Part shown: in pieces, positions 33,827 through 42,517 of the stretch
How the letters are laid out: each line of letters begins with the position of its first letter
Numbering within the stretch: position 1 is the first letter of the stretch
From: an uncultured Bacteroidia bacterium
Lineage (GTDB): Bacteria; Bacteroidota; Bacteroidia; Bacteroidales; ML635J-15
Length of the DNA: 64,000 bases
Direction: 5' to 3'
NCBI GenBank assembly: GCA_902776565.1
Contig: CACYQN010000010.1
Location: forward strand, 83,839 to 147,838
The notes under the pieces: generated by a model
What the model was told of the DNA's origin: nothing
Databases searched by the model: none
The model's input: only the letters and a program-made list of their open reading frames with translations
Position numbers and translations under genes: made by a program

Positions 33827-36286
33827 CTACAGCGTCAGCGTCCACGTCAGCTTGAATGCCCAGTTGTTTATTTCCTTGTCGGTGAAGCGGTAGTGACCGT
33901 AGCGGTAGTAAACGCCCAGACCGAAGCCTTCAATCGAGAGGCAGAGCAGGTTGTTGAGTTGTATGCCCGATTCGAAGAAGCCCTTGTTCATCTTGCGGGC
34001 ATAGTCGCTGCCGTCAACATCTTGCGTAAGCTTGCAGTCGCCCCAGCCGAGGCTTGTGGTGATGGCTATGCTCGGACGCGAAAATTTCTTCTTGTAGAGT
34101 ATGTTGCCGAAGTCGTGCATGAAATGGAAAGTGACGAACTTGTCGGAGATGAACTCGTTGGGACGCATTGTGTTGAAGGTGTGGTCGATGTTGAGCCACG
34201 AGTCGGTTCCCGAGGCGTAGTACAGTTCGCTGTAGCGCGGATTTCCGCCGATATATCCGCCCGTGAGAATCAGGTAGGTGTCGCCGACTTTCCTTATGAC
34301 GAAATGCTTGTATATTTGCGCTTCGAGCTTGTAGTAGTCGTTGGCGTTTGGCGTTACAGGCACCGACTTTATGAAGTTGAAATACATTATCGGGTACTTT
34401 GTTCCGAGGCTGACCTTTGTTCCGCGCGGTGTCTGGAAGAATTTCTCCTTATAGGCGTAGCGCAGGTAAATGCCCGCTTCGGCGGCTGTGTAGTGCTTGT
34501 CGATTGTGCCTGTGAAATTGTATCTGTCGGTGTTGATGATGTCCTTGGTGTAGTGGCGGAACTGCAGTCGTGCCGTAAGGTAGCGCAGAGCCCTGAATTC
34601 AACATACGCCTTGTGCTCCGAAATGGAGTCCATCTCGCTGAGGAACCATTCGTAAACCGACTGCGACGACAGTTTTGTCGTCCGCTTGTTGAACGACATT
34701 CCGTCGCTGAAGTCGAGGTCGCGCTTGTAGGTGACGCCTAGTTTCAGCTCGTGTTTCGGCCATAGGTTAAACTGCACCTTTGCACCGTATTTCCAAGCCT
34801 TGTCGCCGAATCCGTATGCACCGTAGCCGCCCAAAGTCACCCATTTCGTAAGCTTTTCGTTTGTTTCTATGCCAAGACCGAGGCGCACTTTTTCGTATTC
34901 GTTGAACCAGATTATTGAGCCGAGGTCGAAATTGATGAATTTCCACGGAATGTAGCCTGCAGCTAGGATTTCGAGAACTTCAATTTTCTTGTCGAGGTTT
35001 ATTTCCTTGCCAAGGCTGTCGATGACGCGGTATGTTTCAAGGTCTTTGCTTGTGAGCGAATCCTTGCGGTACTGGTTCCAGAAGTCGTCGTCCTGCTTGT
35101 TTGCCTTGTCGTTTACCTGCACGCCCTGATTGCTGAACTCACGCCTTTTGATGTCGGGGTTGAGGCTGATGTCGGAAATGTAGCTTTTGCCTATGCCGAC
35201 AATCGGAACATATTTCTGTCTTTCGCCTTCGGCTGGCTTTGTGCCGTCGGGAACTTGCAGTATGTTGAAAATTAGGTTGGTATTCAATTGCACTGGGAAC
35301 CATTGTATGCTGTCAACAAGTTCGTATTTCTGCTGTATGGAAACATTGAACACTTCCGACGGTTCGTTTGGCTCGGCGGTGATGCTTTCGATGGCGTAGC
35401 CGTTGGTGTTGATGTTCATTACGCCTTTAAGCCCTTCGAACACCTTGTTTTTCAGAGGAATGAACGAAATTACAAACACGGTGTCCATTGCTGTGTTGTA
35501 CATCGTGTCCTCGATTTGGAAGAAGTATTTCGAGGTGCTACCCTTGCTAATCGGGCTAAGGAAGCGCTTGTCGAGCAACGAGATGTAGTCGCTGTAGAAC
35601 GACATCGACTGGAATTGCGTAGCAAGTAGCGTAAATGCCGGGTTTTTCATTCCCGACATACGGTGGGCGAGGACATTCTCCTTGTTGTTGTCGGGGTGTC
35701 TGAAAATGCGCTCCGTAACCGATTCGATGAGCAGAATGTGCTGTCGTGCAAGCAGTTGGCTGAACGAAGAGTCGTTGTCGTTCCCATAGGCGGAAGTATC
35801 TTCTGGAGGCTTTACATCGGCGGTGAAGTACATCTTGTTGTACGACACATACGAGAACGAGCGCATTTTCTCTGGGTTGTTCCTGTTGGCGTTGGCAATC
35901 ACGAGGTTTACGATTCGGTGGGCGGGGTTTTCGCCCGGAAGCACCGTTACTTCGGCAAGGCTTGTAACATCTTCGTCGAGAGCAATTTCGATGTAATGTT
36001 TGGCTCCAAGTTCGTCCTTGCTTACAATCTTGGTTGTGTATCCGAGGTACGAAATGCGCAGGAATTCGATTTTCGAGTAGTCGTCAATCTTGAAGTATCC
36101 GTCGAGGTCGGTTGAAGTGCCTTGATTCTTGGCGTTGTATATTATGTTGACGAAGGCTAGCGGCTCCTTTGTTTTTGCATCTGTCACGCGCCCTGCGAAC
36201 TTGCCTTGGGCGAAAGAGGTGAGGGCAAGCAGTAGTGCTGCCAGCAGGAATAACAGGTGTTTCGATATGTAGGAGGAGTGTGGCAT
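33827..36286 (-). CDS. outer-membrane protein of the DUF5686 / carboxypeptidase-regulatory type
   Basis: An 819-residue protein with a signal peptide (about 1-26, ending TSFAQG). A carboxypeptidase-regulatory-like domain spans about 28-118 (GRVTDAKTKEPLAFVNIIY). A DUF5686 region follows (NPAHRIVNLVIANANRNNPEK), then a long series of beta-barrel strands ends in KLTWTLTL. It is an outer-membrane barrel of unknown function, widespread in Bacteroidota. Its start lies 20 bp from a relic of an AbiEii gene, and no promoter of the usual type was seen in that short interval, so it may be read from the AbiE promoter. Confidence 0.82.
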   Translation of the reverse strand: MPHSSYISKHLLFLLAALLLALTSFAQGKFAGRVTDAKTKEPLAFVNIIYNAKNQGTSTDLDGYFKIDDYSKIEFLRISYLGYTTKIVSKDELGAKHYIEIALDEDVTSLAEVTVLPGENPAHRIVNLVIANANRNNPEKMRSFSYVSYNKMYFTADVKPPEDTSAYGNDNDSSFSQLLARQHILLIESVTERIFRHPDNNKENVLAHRMSGMKNPAFTLLATQFQSMSFYSDYISLLDKRFLSPISKGSTSKYFFQIEDTMYNTAMDTVFVISFIPLKNKVFEGLKGVMNINTNGYAIESITAEPNEPSEVFNVSIQQKYELVDSIQWFPVQLNTNLIFNILQVPDGTKPAEGERQKYVPIVGIGKSYISDISLNPDIKRREFSNQGVQVNDKANKQDDDFWNQYRKDSLTSKDLETYRVIDSLGKEINLDKKIEVLEILAAGYIPWKFINFDLGSIIWFNEYEKVRLGLGIETNEKLTKWVTLGGYGAYGFGDKAWKYGAKVQFNLWPKHELKLGVTYKRDLDFSDGMSFNKRTTKLSSQSVYEWFLSEMDSISEHKAYVEFRALRYLTARLQFRHYTKDIINTDRYNFTGTIDKHYTAAEAGIYLRYAYKEKFFQTPRGTKVSLGTKYPIMYFNFIKSVPVTPNANDYYKLEAQIYKHFVIRKVGDTYLILTGGYIGGNPRYSELYYASGTDSWLNIDHTFNTMRPNEFISDKFVTFHFMHDFGNILYKKKFSRPSIAITTSLGWGDCKLTQDVDGSDYARKMNKGFFESGIQLNNLLCLSIEGFGLGVYYRYGHYRFTDKEINNWAFKLTWTLTL

Positions 36287-36305
36287 CTTGTGCAGTTAAA
36301 TATAT

Positions 36306-36398
36306 TTATATTGCATTTGACGGCAAACCGAGCCTATTTTGTACTTGCTCGATAATTGTACGTTGCTGTGGTTGTGATAGTGTAAAGAAATCAGTCAT
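36306..36398 (-). pseudogene. 30-codon remnant of an AbiEii nucleotidyltransferase toxin
   Basis: The frame begins at ATG 36398, overlapping the stop of the AbiEi-like gene by 8 bp, and reads MTDFFTLSQPQQRTIIEQVQ then NRLGLPSNAI before a TAA. AbiEii-type toxins start with a helix ending in LGLxxxxIEKDWWVT, and the stop falls where EKDWW should begin. Everything downstream of the first helix is missing: the next feature is the DUF5686 start 20 bp on. It overlaps the antitoxin as complete AbiE pairs do. The call rests on N-terminal pattern, position and coupling. Confidence 0.62.
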
Positions 36399-36993
36399 AC
36401 AAGTCGGTGATTAGTTGGCGAATCCAGTTTGGCATCAGTCGCATATCGGCATTTGAGAAATGAAGTTGACTATTGATAAGTTGCTTTATTTTCAGTTTCT
36501 GTTCTTCTGTGACATTTCCATTTCCGATTTCCTTAAGTGCAATGGTTATAAGTTGAGCCAACGAATTGGAAAATGCGAAAATGCGTGGTGCGACATGCTT
36601 GAAAAAAATGCTATGACCATCGTGTATTGTTATTTTTCTGCGCTCGCCGTCTGTCAGATAAACAACATTCATAGGTACTTGGGTACTTAGTCCCAATAAG
36701 TTCAGTGCGTATGCCCCTGCGGGAATTATTCTGGTTTTATCGCGTTTGGCTATGCTTTTTGCAATCTCGTCGAAAGAGGGGTAAAGTATGCCTAGTCCGA
36801 GTTTCCTGTCTATTTTGGGATAACAATATATGCCGTTGGCAAGACGAATAATAATGCCTTCGTTTGTCATGCGCTCCATTGCTTTGCTGATGGTTTTGGC
36901 TTGTGCGTAGTGTAAAAATGATGTGGAAAAGAATATTGTTCCTCTTCCGCATTTTTTTAAAGAAGCAATTATTTTATCATCAATAGATTGCAT
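36391..36993 (-). CDS. AbiEi-like antitoxin (DUF6088 family), toxin lost
   Basis: About 200 residues from MQSIDDKII. A start 36 bp earlier is excluded because it overlaps the TATTTTTG promoter box. The N-terminal winged-helix segment (FFSTSFLHYAQAKTISKAMERMTNEGII) is followed by the antitoxin sequence IIPAGAYALNLLGLSTQVPMNVVYLTDG, as in type IV AbiEi/DUF6088 proteins that repress the operon and neutralise the AbiEii toxin. The toxin gene is reduced to 30 codons, so this is an orphan. It may survive as a DNA-binding regulator or as anti-addiction protection. Confidence 0.8.
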   Translation of the reverse strand: MQSIDDKIIASLKKCGRGTIFFSTSFLHYAQAKTISKAMERMTNEGIIIRLANGIYCYPKIDRKLGLGILYPSFDEIAKSIAKRDKTRIIPAGAYALNLLGLSTQVPMNVVYLTDGERRKITIHDGHSIFFKHVAPRIFAFSNSLAQLITIALKEIGNGNVTEEQKLKIKQLINSQLHFSNADMRLMPNWIRQLITDLYD

Positions 36994-37018
36994 CTGTTTT
37001 TTGTAATTAATTTTGTCG

Positions 37019-37026
37019 CAAAAATA
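37019..37026 (-). promoter_or_regulatory. -7 box of the AbiEi-like gene
   Basis: Minus-strand TATTTTTG, 26 bp upstream of ATG 36993. It settles the start choice for that gene. Confidence 0.6.
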
Positions 37027-37214
37027 CAATATTTTTTCGACAATGAGAAATTTAGGGAGAAAAATGTTATTCTATTTTTTCCCGTGTCTTTCCATCACCC
37101 CCCCATCCCTCTGTGGTTTTTTGGATTTATGCATCGAGAAGATTCCAATAATTTGTCCTGTAATACTTTTTTCTTCATTTGCGGAGAAAATTTTGCACCG
37201 CCATCCGATAAAAA
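37027..37214. other. non-coding stretch in the defence island
   Basis: A C/T-rich run (TCACCCCCCCATCCCTCTG near 37095) and the 18-mer GAAAATTTTGCACCGCCA (37186-37203), which recurs at 38003-38020, are the only features seen. No gene is supported. Confidence 0.4.
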
Positions 37215-37381
37215 CAGATTTTCTCCATCATTTTTTTCCATCATTTACAGGCTCACTTCATTTATTGTGTCATTTATTGTGTCATTTACAGGCTCATTTA
37301 TCGGCTCAGATTCGTCTTGTTTTGGATTTATCGGCTCATTTACACCGACATTTATACCGACATTTACAGGGACATTACTAA
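37215..37381 (-). pseudogene. relic linker of an AlbA_2-type gene
   Basis: Minus-strand reading gives a low-complexity peptide (NVPVNVGINVGVNEPIN, then SEPINEPVNDTIND) and then a stop. It has no start codon or domain. The DNA words (TCATTTACAGGCTC, CTCCATCATTT) are shared with the coding linker of the intact AlbA_2 gene at 38440-38530. This is therefore the remnant of a further copy, lying just past the stop of the short copy at 37386. Confidence 0.55.
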
Positions 37382-37385
37382 TGCG

Positions 37386-37934
37386 TTATTTGTTGCTTTG
37401 TTCAATGATTTCCCAGTGACCGCCCTTGTCGGGACCTACGCGACGAATGATGCCTTGAATTTGAAGCTTGCGAAGATGTTCCTGCACATTCCGAGGTGCG
37501 ATGCCTATTTCTTCTGAAATAGACTGTGCCGAGGCATAGGGATTTTTCCACACAATCTTTACAATACGCCCACGCATCGTAGATAATTTTTCTACGATGT
37601 TTTCTACGATGCTTTCTGCGATGTTTTCTGAGATGTTGTTTTCCATACATTTAATTTTCTTATTGGACATTTTATTGGACATTGTGTCCGATACTTCTTT
37701 ATTCTGTCCAATATCATCTGCGTTCTTCAAGTTCACATTGTTCCTCTGGAACGTCACCAAGACACCTCCTTGCTTGGATTCAATCGTTGGTTTGGGCAAG
37801 CCTGCGGCAACAAAACCATCGCAGATTTTCTTCCAGCCTCGTCCCCACGACTCAATGAAGCCAGCTTTGTAGAAAGCAAAAGCCAAATTCTTATTGCGAG
37901 GATATTCCTTATATTCTATATTCTGTGACTCCAT
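37386..37934 (-). CDS. internally deleted AlbA_2/Schlafen-like protein
   Basis: 182 residues. It starts MESQNIEYK exactly like the 505-residue gene next to it, then jumps to EYPRNKNLAFAFYKAGFIES, which corresponds to residue about 312 onward of the long copy. About 300 residues, covering the AlbA_2 and GHKL-like domains, are missing without breaking the frame. The low-complexity linker (residues about 75-115, NNISENIAESIVENIVEK) and the C-terminal winged helix (SISEEIGIAPRNVQEHLRKL, ending HWEIIEQSNK) remain. It may now be only a DNA-binding regulator, or a decaying gene that has stayed in frame by chance. Confidence 0.75.
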   Translation of the reverse strand: MESQNIEYKEYPRNKNLAFAFYKAGFIESWGRGWKKICDGFVAAGLPKPTIESKQGGVLVTFQRNNVNLKNADDIGQNKEVSDTMSNKMSNKKIKCMENNISENIAESIVENIVEKLSTMRGRIVKIVWKNPYASAQSISEEIGIAPRNVQEHLRKLQIQGIIRRVGPDKGGHWEIIEQSNK

Positions 37935-37964
37935 ACCCGATGTTTTTATTCTTTAGGGGATTTG

Positions 37965-37972
37965 CAAAGGTA
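37965..37972 (-). promoter_or_regulatory. -7 box of the short AlbA_2-type gene
   Basis: Minus-strand TACCTTTG, about 31 bp upstream of ATG 37934. The surrounding sequence (TTTAGGGGATTTGCAAAGG on the plus strand) is the same as upstream of the long copy, so the two genes were duplicated with their control region. Confidence 0.6.
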
Positions 37973-38158
37973 ATATAAATTGTTATTAAAATTTCAGACA
38001 ATGAAAATTTTGCACCGCCAAAATATGTAGTTGTGTCGGATTTGCAACCTTTAGCTCGCTGTCCCTAAGACAACAATCCGACAAGATTGAATATCAGCTT
38101 TTGTAATGCGGAAATAAACGACATTTACACCGACATTTTGAGTGACATTACTATTGCG

Positions 38159-39676
38159 TTATTTGTTGCTTTGTTCAATGATTTCCCAGTGACCTTTTGT
38201 GTCGCTGCCGATTCGTTTTATGAACTTGTCTCGCAAAAGTGCTATGTGGTTTTTTACCGTTCGTGGTGATATTCCGAGAGTTTCGCTCAATCTTGCAATG
38301 GTTGCGTATGGATCTTCTACAATTGCTTGGTATGTTCTCTGGGCAATTTTGGGAATTTCTCTGGGCAATCTCTGGGCAATCTCTGGGCAATTTTGGGAAT
38401 TTCTCTGGGCAATAATAGGTTCACCAATCGTGGTTATACCATTTATTTTTTTGTTTTCTCCATCATTTAGAGGCTCATTTACAGGCTCAATTCTGTTTTC
38501 TCCATCATTTTCTTCATCATTTACAGGGACATCCGTAGCAATTTTCCCTTTGTTCCTTTCTGCTTCCAGGTATTCTTGGCTTGGGAGACATTCAACTGCC
38601 AGTCCGCCACAATTTTCTTCGGGCAAGGGAAGCACTGCGTTTCTGAACTCACAGATTTCGGTTATGTTTTTGTAGCCTCTTCCCCAGCTTTCAACATATC
38701 CTGCCTTGAAAAATACATTGGCAATGTTGGGATTCCTCGGTTCGGATGAGTGCGGCTCGAAAAGTTTCTCGGCAGGGACATCTGCAGGCATTTTCCCTAT
38801 GTTCCAGATTCTGATTTTGTGTTCGTAAATCCTTATCTGGATAGGAGTGGGGCGCATATAGTCGCGATGGATTACGGCGTTTAACAGCAACTCGCGGAAC
38901 GCCTCTTTCGGGAAGAAGAAAGTTTCCTTGCGGTGTATGCCTTCGTAACTGATAAGTGCTTTCATGTATTTGGTGAAAATCAAGTCCATAGCCTTCTCAA
39001 CCTGCATAATCAGTGAGCCGTGAATCTCGTCTTGATAAAGAATGTCGGCATCGTTGTCGGCAAAGAAACCTATTTTTATGTATGCGTTGGTTACATATTT
39101 TTCGGGGTCGGGATGAAAGCACATTACGGCAGCCTTGGTGAGATAGTCGTTTTCGAAAAGCCGAAGATTTCTGATTAGCATTTCGTTTGAAACATCTACC
39201 GATGCCTTGTCAAGTCGGTTATGGTCTAGTGCCATACGCTTGAAGATTTTTATGGAATCGTTGTCCAAATCCTCAACTTTTGCTCCAGGAACTGGTACGC
39301 TGTCCCAAGTGCGCCCTTGAACTGCAAGTATCATTTTGTCGAGTTCGTAGCCGGTGACTTCCATAGTGGTAGAACCCGAGCGTTTGTAATATCTTCCGTG
39401 ATAACTTACAGGGAACGGATATTTCTCGACAATGATTTGCAAATATTCCTTTCCGTCCTTTTCCAGCAGATTTACTTCGCAGATTAAACCCATTGTATGG
39501 AGTATCTTGTTAGGAATTGTTTCCGACAGTTGATGGCTGTTGTCCACACCGCAAATTTCTCCTTTGTCGTTTATTCCTATGTAAAGTGTACCTCCATCGG
39601 TGTTGGCAAAGGCGCATATCCACTTCAAATATTCATCCTTCCAACTTTGCTTGTATTCAATATTCTGTGACTCCAT
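38159..39676 (-). CDS. AlbA_2 domain protein with GHKL-like and winged-helix domains
   Basis: 505 residues. The start MESQNIEYK is chosen because the paralogue shares it; an ATG at 39691 lies only about 13 bp from the -7 box. The AlbA_2/Schlafen-like nucleic-acid-binding domain is about residues 1-125 (CAFANTDGGTLYIGIND). An ATPase-like domain follows at about 255-335 (LLNAVIHRDY, IRIWNIGKMP). Then comes a low-complexity linker (NEENDGENRIEPVNEPLN, repeated IAQR/PREIAQ) and a winged helix (ARLSETLGISPRTVKNHIALL). Such proteins are common in defence islands and probably bind nucleic acid; the exact role is unknown. Linker repeats invite slippage. Confidence 0.85.
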   Translation of the reverse strand: MESQNIEYKQSWKDEYLKWICAFANTDGGTLYIGINDKGEICGVDNSHQLSETIPNKILHTMGLICEVNLLEKDGKEYLQIIVEKYPFPVSYHGRYYKRSGSTTMEVTGYELDKMILAVQGRTWDSVPVPGAKVEDLDNDSIKIFKRMALDHNRLDKASVDVSNEMLIRNLRLFENDYLTKAAVMCFHPDPEKYVTNAYIKIGFFADNDADILYQDEIHGSLIMQVEKAMDLIFTKYMKALISYEGIHRKETFFFPKEAFRELLLNAVIHRDYMRPTPIQIRIYEHKIRIWNIGKMPADVPAEKLFEPHSSEPRNPNIANVFFKAGYVESWGRGYKNITEICEFRNAVLPLPEENCGGLAVECLPSQEYLEAERNKGKIATDVPVNDEENDGENRIEPVNEPLNDGENKKINGITTIGEPIIAQRNSQNCPEIAQRLPREIPKIAQRTYQAIVEDPYATIARLSETLGISPRTVKNHIALLRDKFIKRIGSDTKGHWEIIEQSNK

Positions 39677-39703
39677 CGATGTTTTTATCATTTAGGGGAT
39701 TTG

Positions 39704-39711
39704 CAAAGGTA
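39704..39711 (-). promoter_or_regulatory. -7 box of the long AlbA_2 gene
   Basis: Minus-strand TACCTTTG, 28 bp upstream of ATG 39676, in the same sequence context as the short copy. Confidence 0.6.
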
Positions 39712-39761
39712 ATACAAATTGATTCAGGCAGATTTCTTACTAATTGTGTGGAAAATTATTG

Positions 39762-40337
39762 TCAATCCAATGATTCAGGTTCGTCATCTTCAATACTTTC
39801 TACAGGCGATGCATCAAATGCCAGAAATATTTCAAGAAATGCAGTCTCTCTGAAGAAATAGTTCGGGTCATCGGTTAATTTGTCTTCCATAAAATGAAAT
39901 CCCCAATTTGCATATTCTTCCATTGTTTGCATTAGCATATCGACTGCTTTGCGAGTTGTTATTTCTCCTTTTTCTAATGCAATGAAATCAATGTCTGTTC
40001 TTGCTATGAGTGCGATAAAAATATATTCGCGAAGTTTCGGATAGGCTTTTCGTCCTTTTACAGAATCAAGATTTCCCCAATATTGTATAGGTTGACCAAA
40101 TATCTTACGTTTTTGTGTGTCATCAATTAGTGGTCGTTTTTCATTGAAATATAAACCGATAAAAAATGCGATAATAAATATTTCATAACCACCGCCAAAG
40201 ACTTTACCCCTGTCTTCTCGTAAAGAGGTTGCCCCGCGGCCATAATCACAGAAATTTTTAATGATACTATCTTCGTATCTTTTTTCCCATTGAGGATTAC
40301 GTGTTGCCCACAAATCATATAGTTTTTCTGCTGCCAT
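39762..40337 (-). CDS. unknown last gene of the Ssp-like defence operon
   Basis: A 191-residue soluble, mainly helical protein that I do not recognise. Notable segments are NFCDYGRGATSLREDRGKVF, GGGYEIFIIAFFIGLYFNEK (a hydrophobic helix, probably buried) and WGFHFMEDKLTDDPNYFF. The tail is acidic (SIEDDEPESLD). It starts 5 bp after the SMC-like ATPase stop and is the tenth and final gene of the operon, so it probably partners that ATPase. It could be a small accessory or effector subunit. No catalytic motif is visible. Confidence 0.65.
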   Translation of the reverse strand: MAAEKLYDLWATRNPQWEKRYEDSIIKNFCDYGRGATSLREDRGKVFGGGYEIFIIAFFIGLYFNEKRPLIDDTQKRKIFGQPIQYWGNLDSVKGRKAYPKLREYIFIALIARTDIDFIALEKGEITTRKAVDMLMQTMEEYANWGFHFMEDKLTDDPNYFFRETAFLEIFLAFDASPVESIEDDEPESLD

Positions 40338-40342
40338 AATTT

Positions 40343-42517
40343 TTACCTTATTTGTTTAACAACTGTTTGAATGGTTGCCAAGTCTTTGTCATTAAATGGT
40401 TCTACTTTCTCGATTCGATAAACAGAACAAGAAAGTTTGTTAATAGTGTCATAATCCAATGTTTTCTGTCCTGTTGCCTTATCAATATTTAGCAAATCCT
40501 TTGTAACAATAATACATTGCTTATCAATTGTATCAATTACATTGTAGAATGTATCTTCCTTGAATCCGCCAAATGATGAAGTAGGAGCATCAAAAATTAA
40601 CGGATAATCCTGTTCCCGTTTCAAAGTTGTAATTTGTGAAATTGCAAATAGAACTGACATATACATTGTGGTTTTCAATGCTCCATTAGGATTTTCAATG
40701 CGAGAACCATTGTCACTGTATAGTTCAATACGTGCGGAATTGTTTATTGTTTTGCGGATTCTTATTATTCCGTAGAAATCATTCTTGTTAAGTTTTTGCA
40801 AATATTTATTAGCTTCAGTTTCAAGCATTTGTAGGAAATTGTTAATATTTTGCTCTTTGGCGTTTGAGAATGCTTTAGTTATTTTCTCAAATGCAGCATG
40901 AACGCGTTGATATACTTGTGTCATTGAACTTGTAGGTTCAAGTTTATCTAGTTGTTCCTGTATTTCTTTTTTTGCATTCTCTTTGAATTTCAGAGTGGTT
41001 TTCAATTCAGACACACGACTTTCTGCACGACTTTTAGCATCAAAGAAACCTCTCAAGTCGGATATGCTTTTATCAAGAAGTTCTGCGCTTAGTCCTGACT
41101 GCATTAGCAAATCGTTTTGCTCTGTTTTTAATTCTTGTAATTGCTTATCAACTTCTGCCAATTCACTTTTCCTTTTACTGACGAAATCCAATTCGTCAGA
41201 AATTTGTGTTGCAATATTTGAAATTTCTTGTTCCGTTTCGCCACTAAGTTTTATTTGGCGATTGTGTAACTCGTTGATGAATGAATTTTGGAATAGTGGT
41301 TTGTCTTCTTCTGTTGCACTTGATTTTTTATTGGCTTCTGCTGTTATATGTGCAAGATATTCATTCAGTTTATTACACATAAACTCATACGCTTCCGAAC
41401 CTTTAGGTGCTGGACGACCACAAACTTTGCAAATTTCATCATCAATCATTTCTTTCATTGTCGATTCATCTGGCAAGTTCCATGGTAGAGGAACCGCATC
41501 GTTTGCAAGTTTCTGAATCTTTGAAATTGTTTCGCGTTCTCCTGCTTCTTTTGCACGGCGTTCGGTTTCCTGTTTGTCAAGTCTTCTTTTTTCTTTGCTT
41601 AATGCGGAAACTTTTTTAGAAAACTCTTGTATAATTGGTGGAAAAGAGCGTAAAATCCATTGTCTGTCTAACAAATTTGTGCTATATTCGCACATTGCTT
41701 GTCCTGCTAATTTTGCTCGTTTGTCAGTAAGACCTTTTAGGCGTTCTTTTATTGCTTGATAGCGTTCCGATGTTTCTTGATTCTTTTCTAATAATTCTAA
41801 TTTTGATGAAAATTCTGATATGGAGATTTTCTTTTGTTCGAGTTCTCGTTCTATGTTCTTAATGTCTGTTAAGGCATCATTTAATTTCGTATTCAGTTCT
41901 TTCGCCTGATTTGAAACTTTTTTATCGTTTTGCAATTCACGGTTTGCGGCATTGGCTGATTTCTGTTCGAACCCAGAAGTCAATTCAACTAGTTTGTCAA
42001 AATCTCTGATTCCAGAAAACGTATCAACAAGTATTTTCAATGCTGTGTCATCTTGGTCGAATACATTCAATTTGTCTTCTCCCTTGAACATACAATAGTT
42101 GCGAATTACAGGTTCAAAACACATATTCAACAATCTGTCTCCAGAAATTACATTACGCTCAGCTCCTTCTATAAAATAACCTTTGAACATAAAATCTCTT
42201 GTGTAGACCGTTTCGTCAAATGATTTTTCAAAAGTAAAACTTTTTTCGATTTCTTTTTCTCCGTCATGTTCAAATGTAATACTTACAGATACTTCATCAC
42301 ATTCTCCAATATCCAATTCTGATTTTCTTTTTTCTGATATATGTGAAGTTTGTGTATTTGTTCCTGTGGTATCAAATAACCATTCTAATGCTTCAAAAAG
42401 AGTTGTTTTTCCATCTCCGTTATCTCCAATTATCAAAGTAAGTCCTTTTGATAATGACAAGTGATTTTCACCATAATAACTGCGGAAATTTTTTATTTTA
42501 ATCTCTTTGATAATCAT
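40343..42517 (-). CDS. DndD/SMC-like ATPase with zinc hook
   Basis: 724 residues. Walker A is GDNGDGKT (31-38). Long coiled coils flank a CxxC hook, EICKVCGRP (about residues 362-370). The C-terminal ABC half has a signature-like NGALKTTMYM and YPLIFDAPTSSFGG as Walker B, with Ala-Pro after Asp in the DndD manner. Such proteins act on DNA ends or nick DNA in phosphorothioation-linked and related defence. It overlaps the 77-residue gene by 4 bp. It may correspond to one component of the SspFGH-type restriction module described for some Ssp systems; that match is from memory and unproven. Confidence 0.82.
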   Translation of the reverse strand: MIIKEIKIKNFRSYYGENHLSLSKGLTLIIGDNGDGKTTLFEALEWLFDTTGTNTQTSHISEKRKSELDIGECDEVSVSITFEHDGEKEIEKSFTFEKSFDETVYTRDFMFKGYFIEGAERNVISGDRLLNMCFEPVIRNYCMFKGEDKLNVFDQDDTALKILVDTFSGIRDFDKLVELTSGFEQKSANAANRELQNDKKVSNQAKELNTKLNDALTDIKNIERELEQKKISISEFSSKLELLEKNQETSERYQAIKERLKGLTDKRAKLAGQAMCEYSTNLLDRQWILRSFPPIIQEFSKKVSALSKEKRRLDKQETERRAKEAGERETISKIQKLANDAVPLPWNLPDESTMKEMIDDEICKVCGRPAPKGSEAYEFMCNKLNEYLAHITAEANKKSSATEEDKPLFQNSFINELHNRQIKLSGETEQEISNIATQISDELDFVSKRKSELAEVDKQLQELKTEQNDLLMQSGLSAELLDKSISDLRGFFDAKSRAESRVSELKTTLKFKENAKKEIQEQLDKLEPTSSMTQVYQRVHAAFEKITKAFSNAKEQNINNFLQMLETEANKYLQKLNKNDFYGIIRIRKTINNSARIELYSDNGSRIENPNGALKTTMYMSVLFAISQITTLKREQDYPLIFDAPTSSFGGFKEDTFYNVIDTIDKQCIIVTKDLLNIDKATGQKTLDYDTINKLSCSVYRIEKVEPFNDKDLATIQTVVKQIR

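Noticed and set aside
36993..37029. Upstream start for the AbiEi-like gene
   Set aside because: The added codons overlap the TATTTTTG promoter element and lack family similarity.
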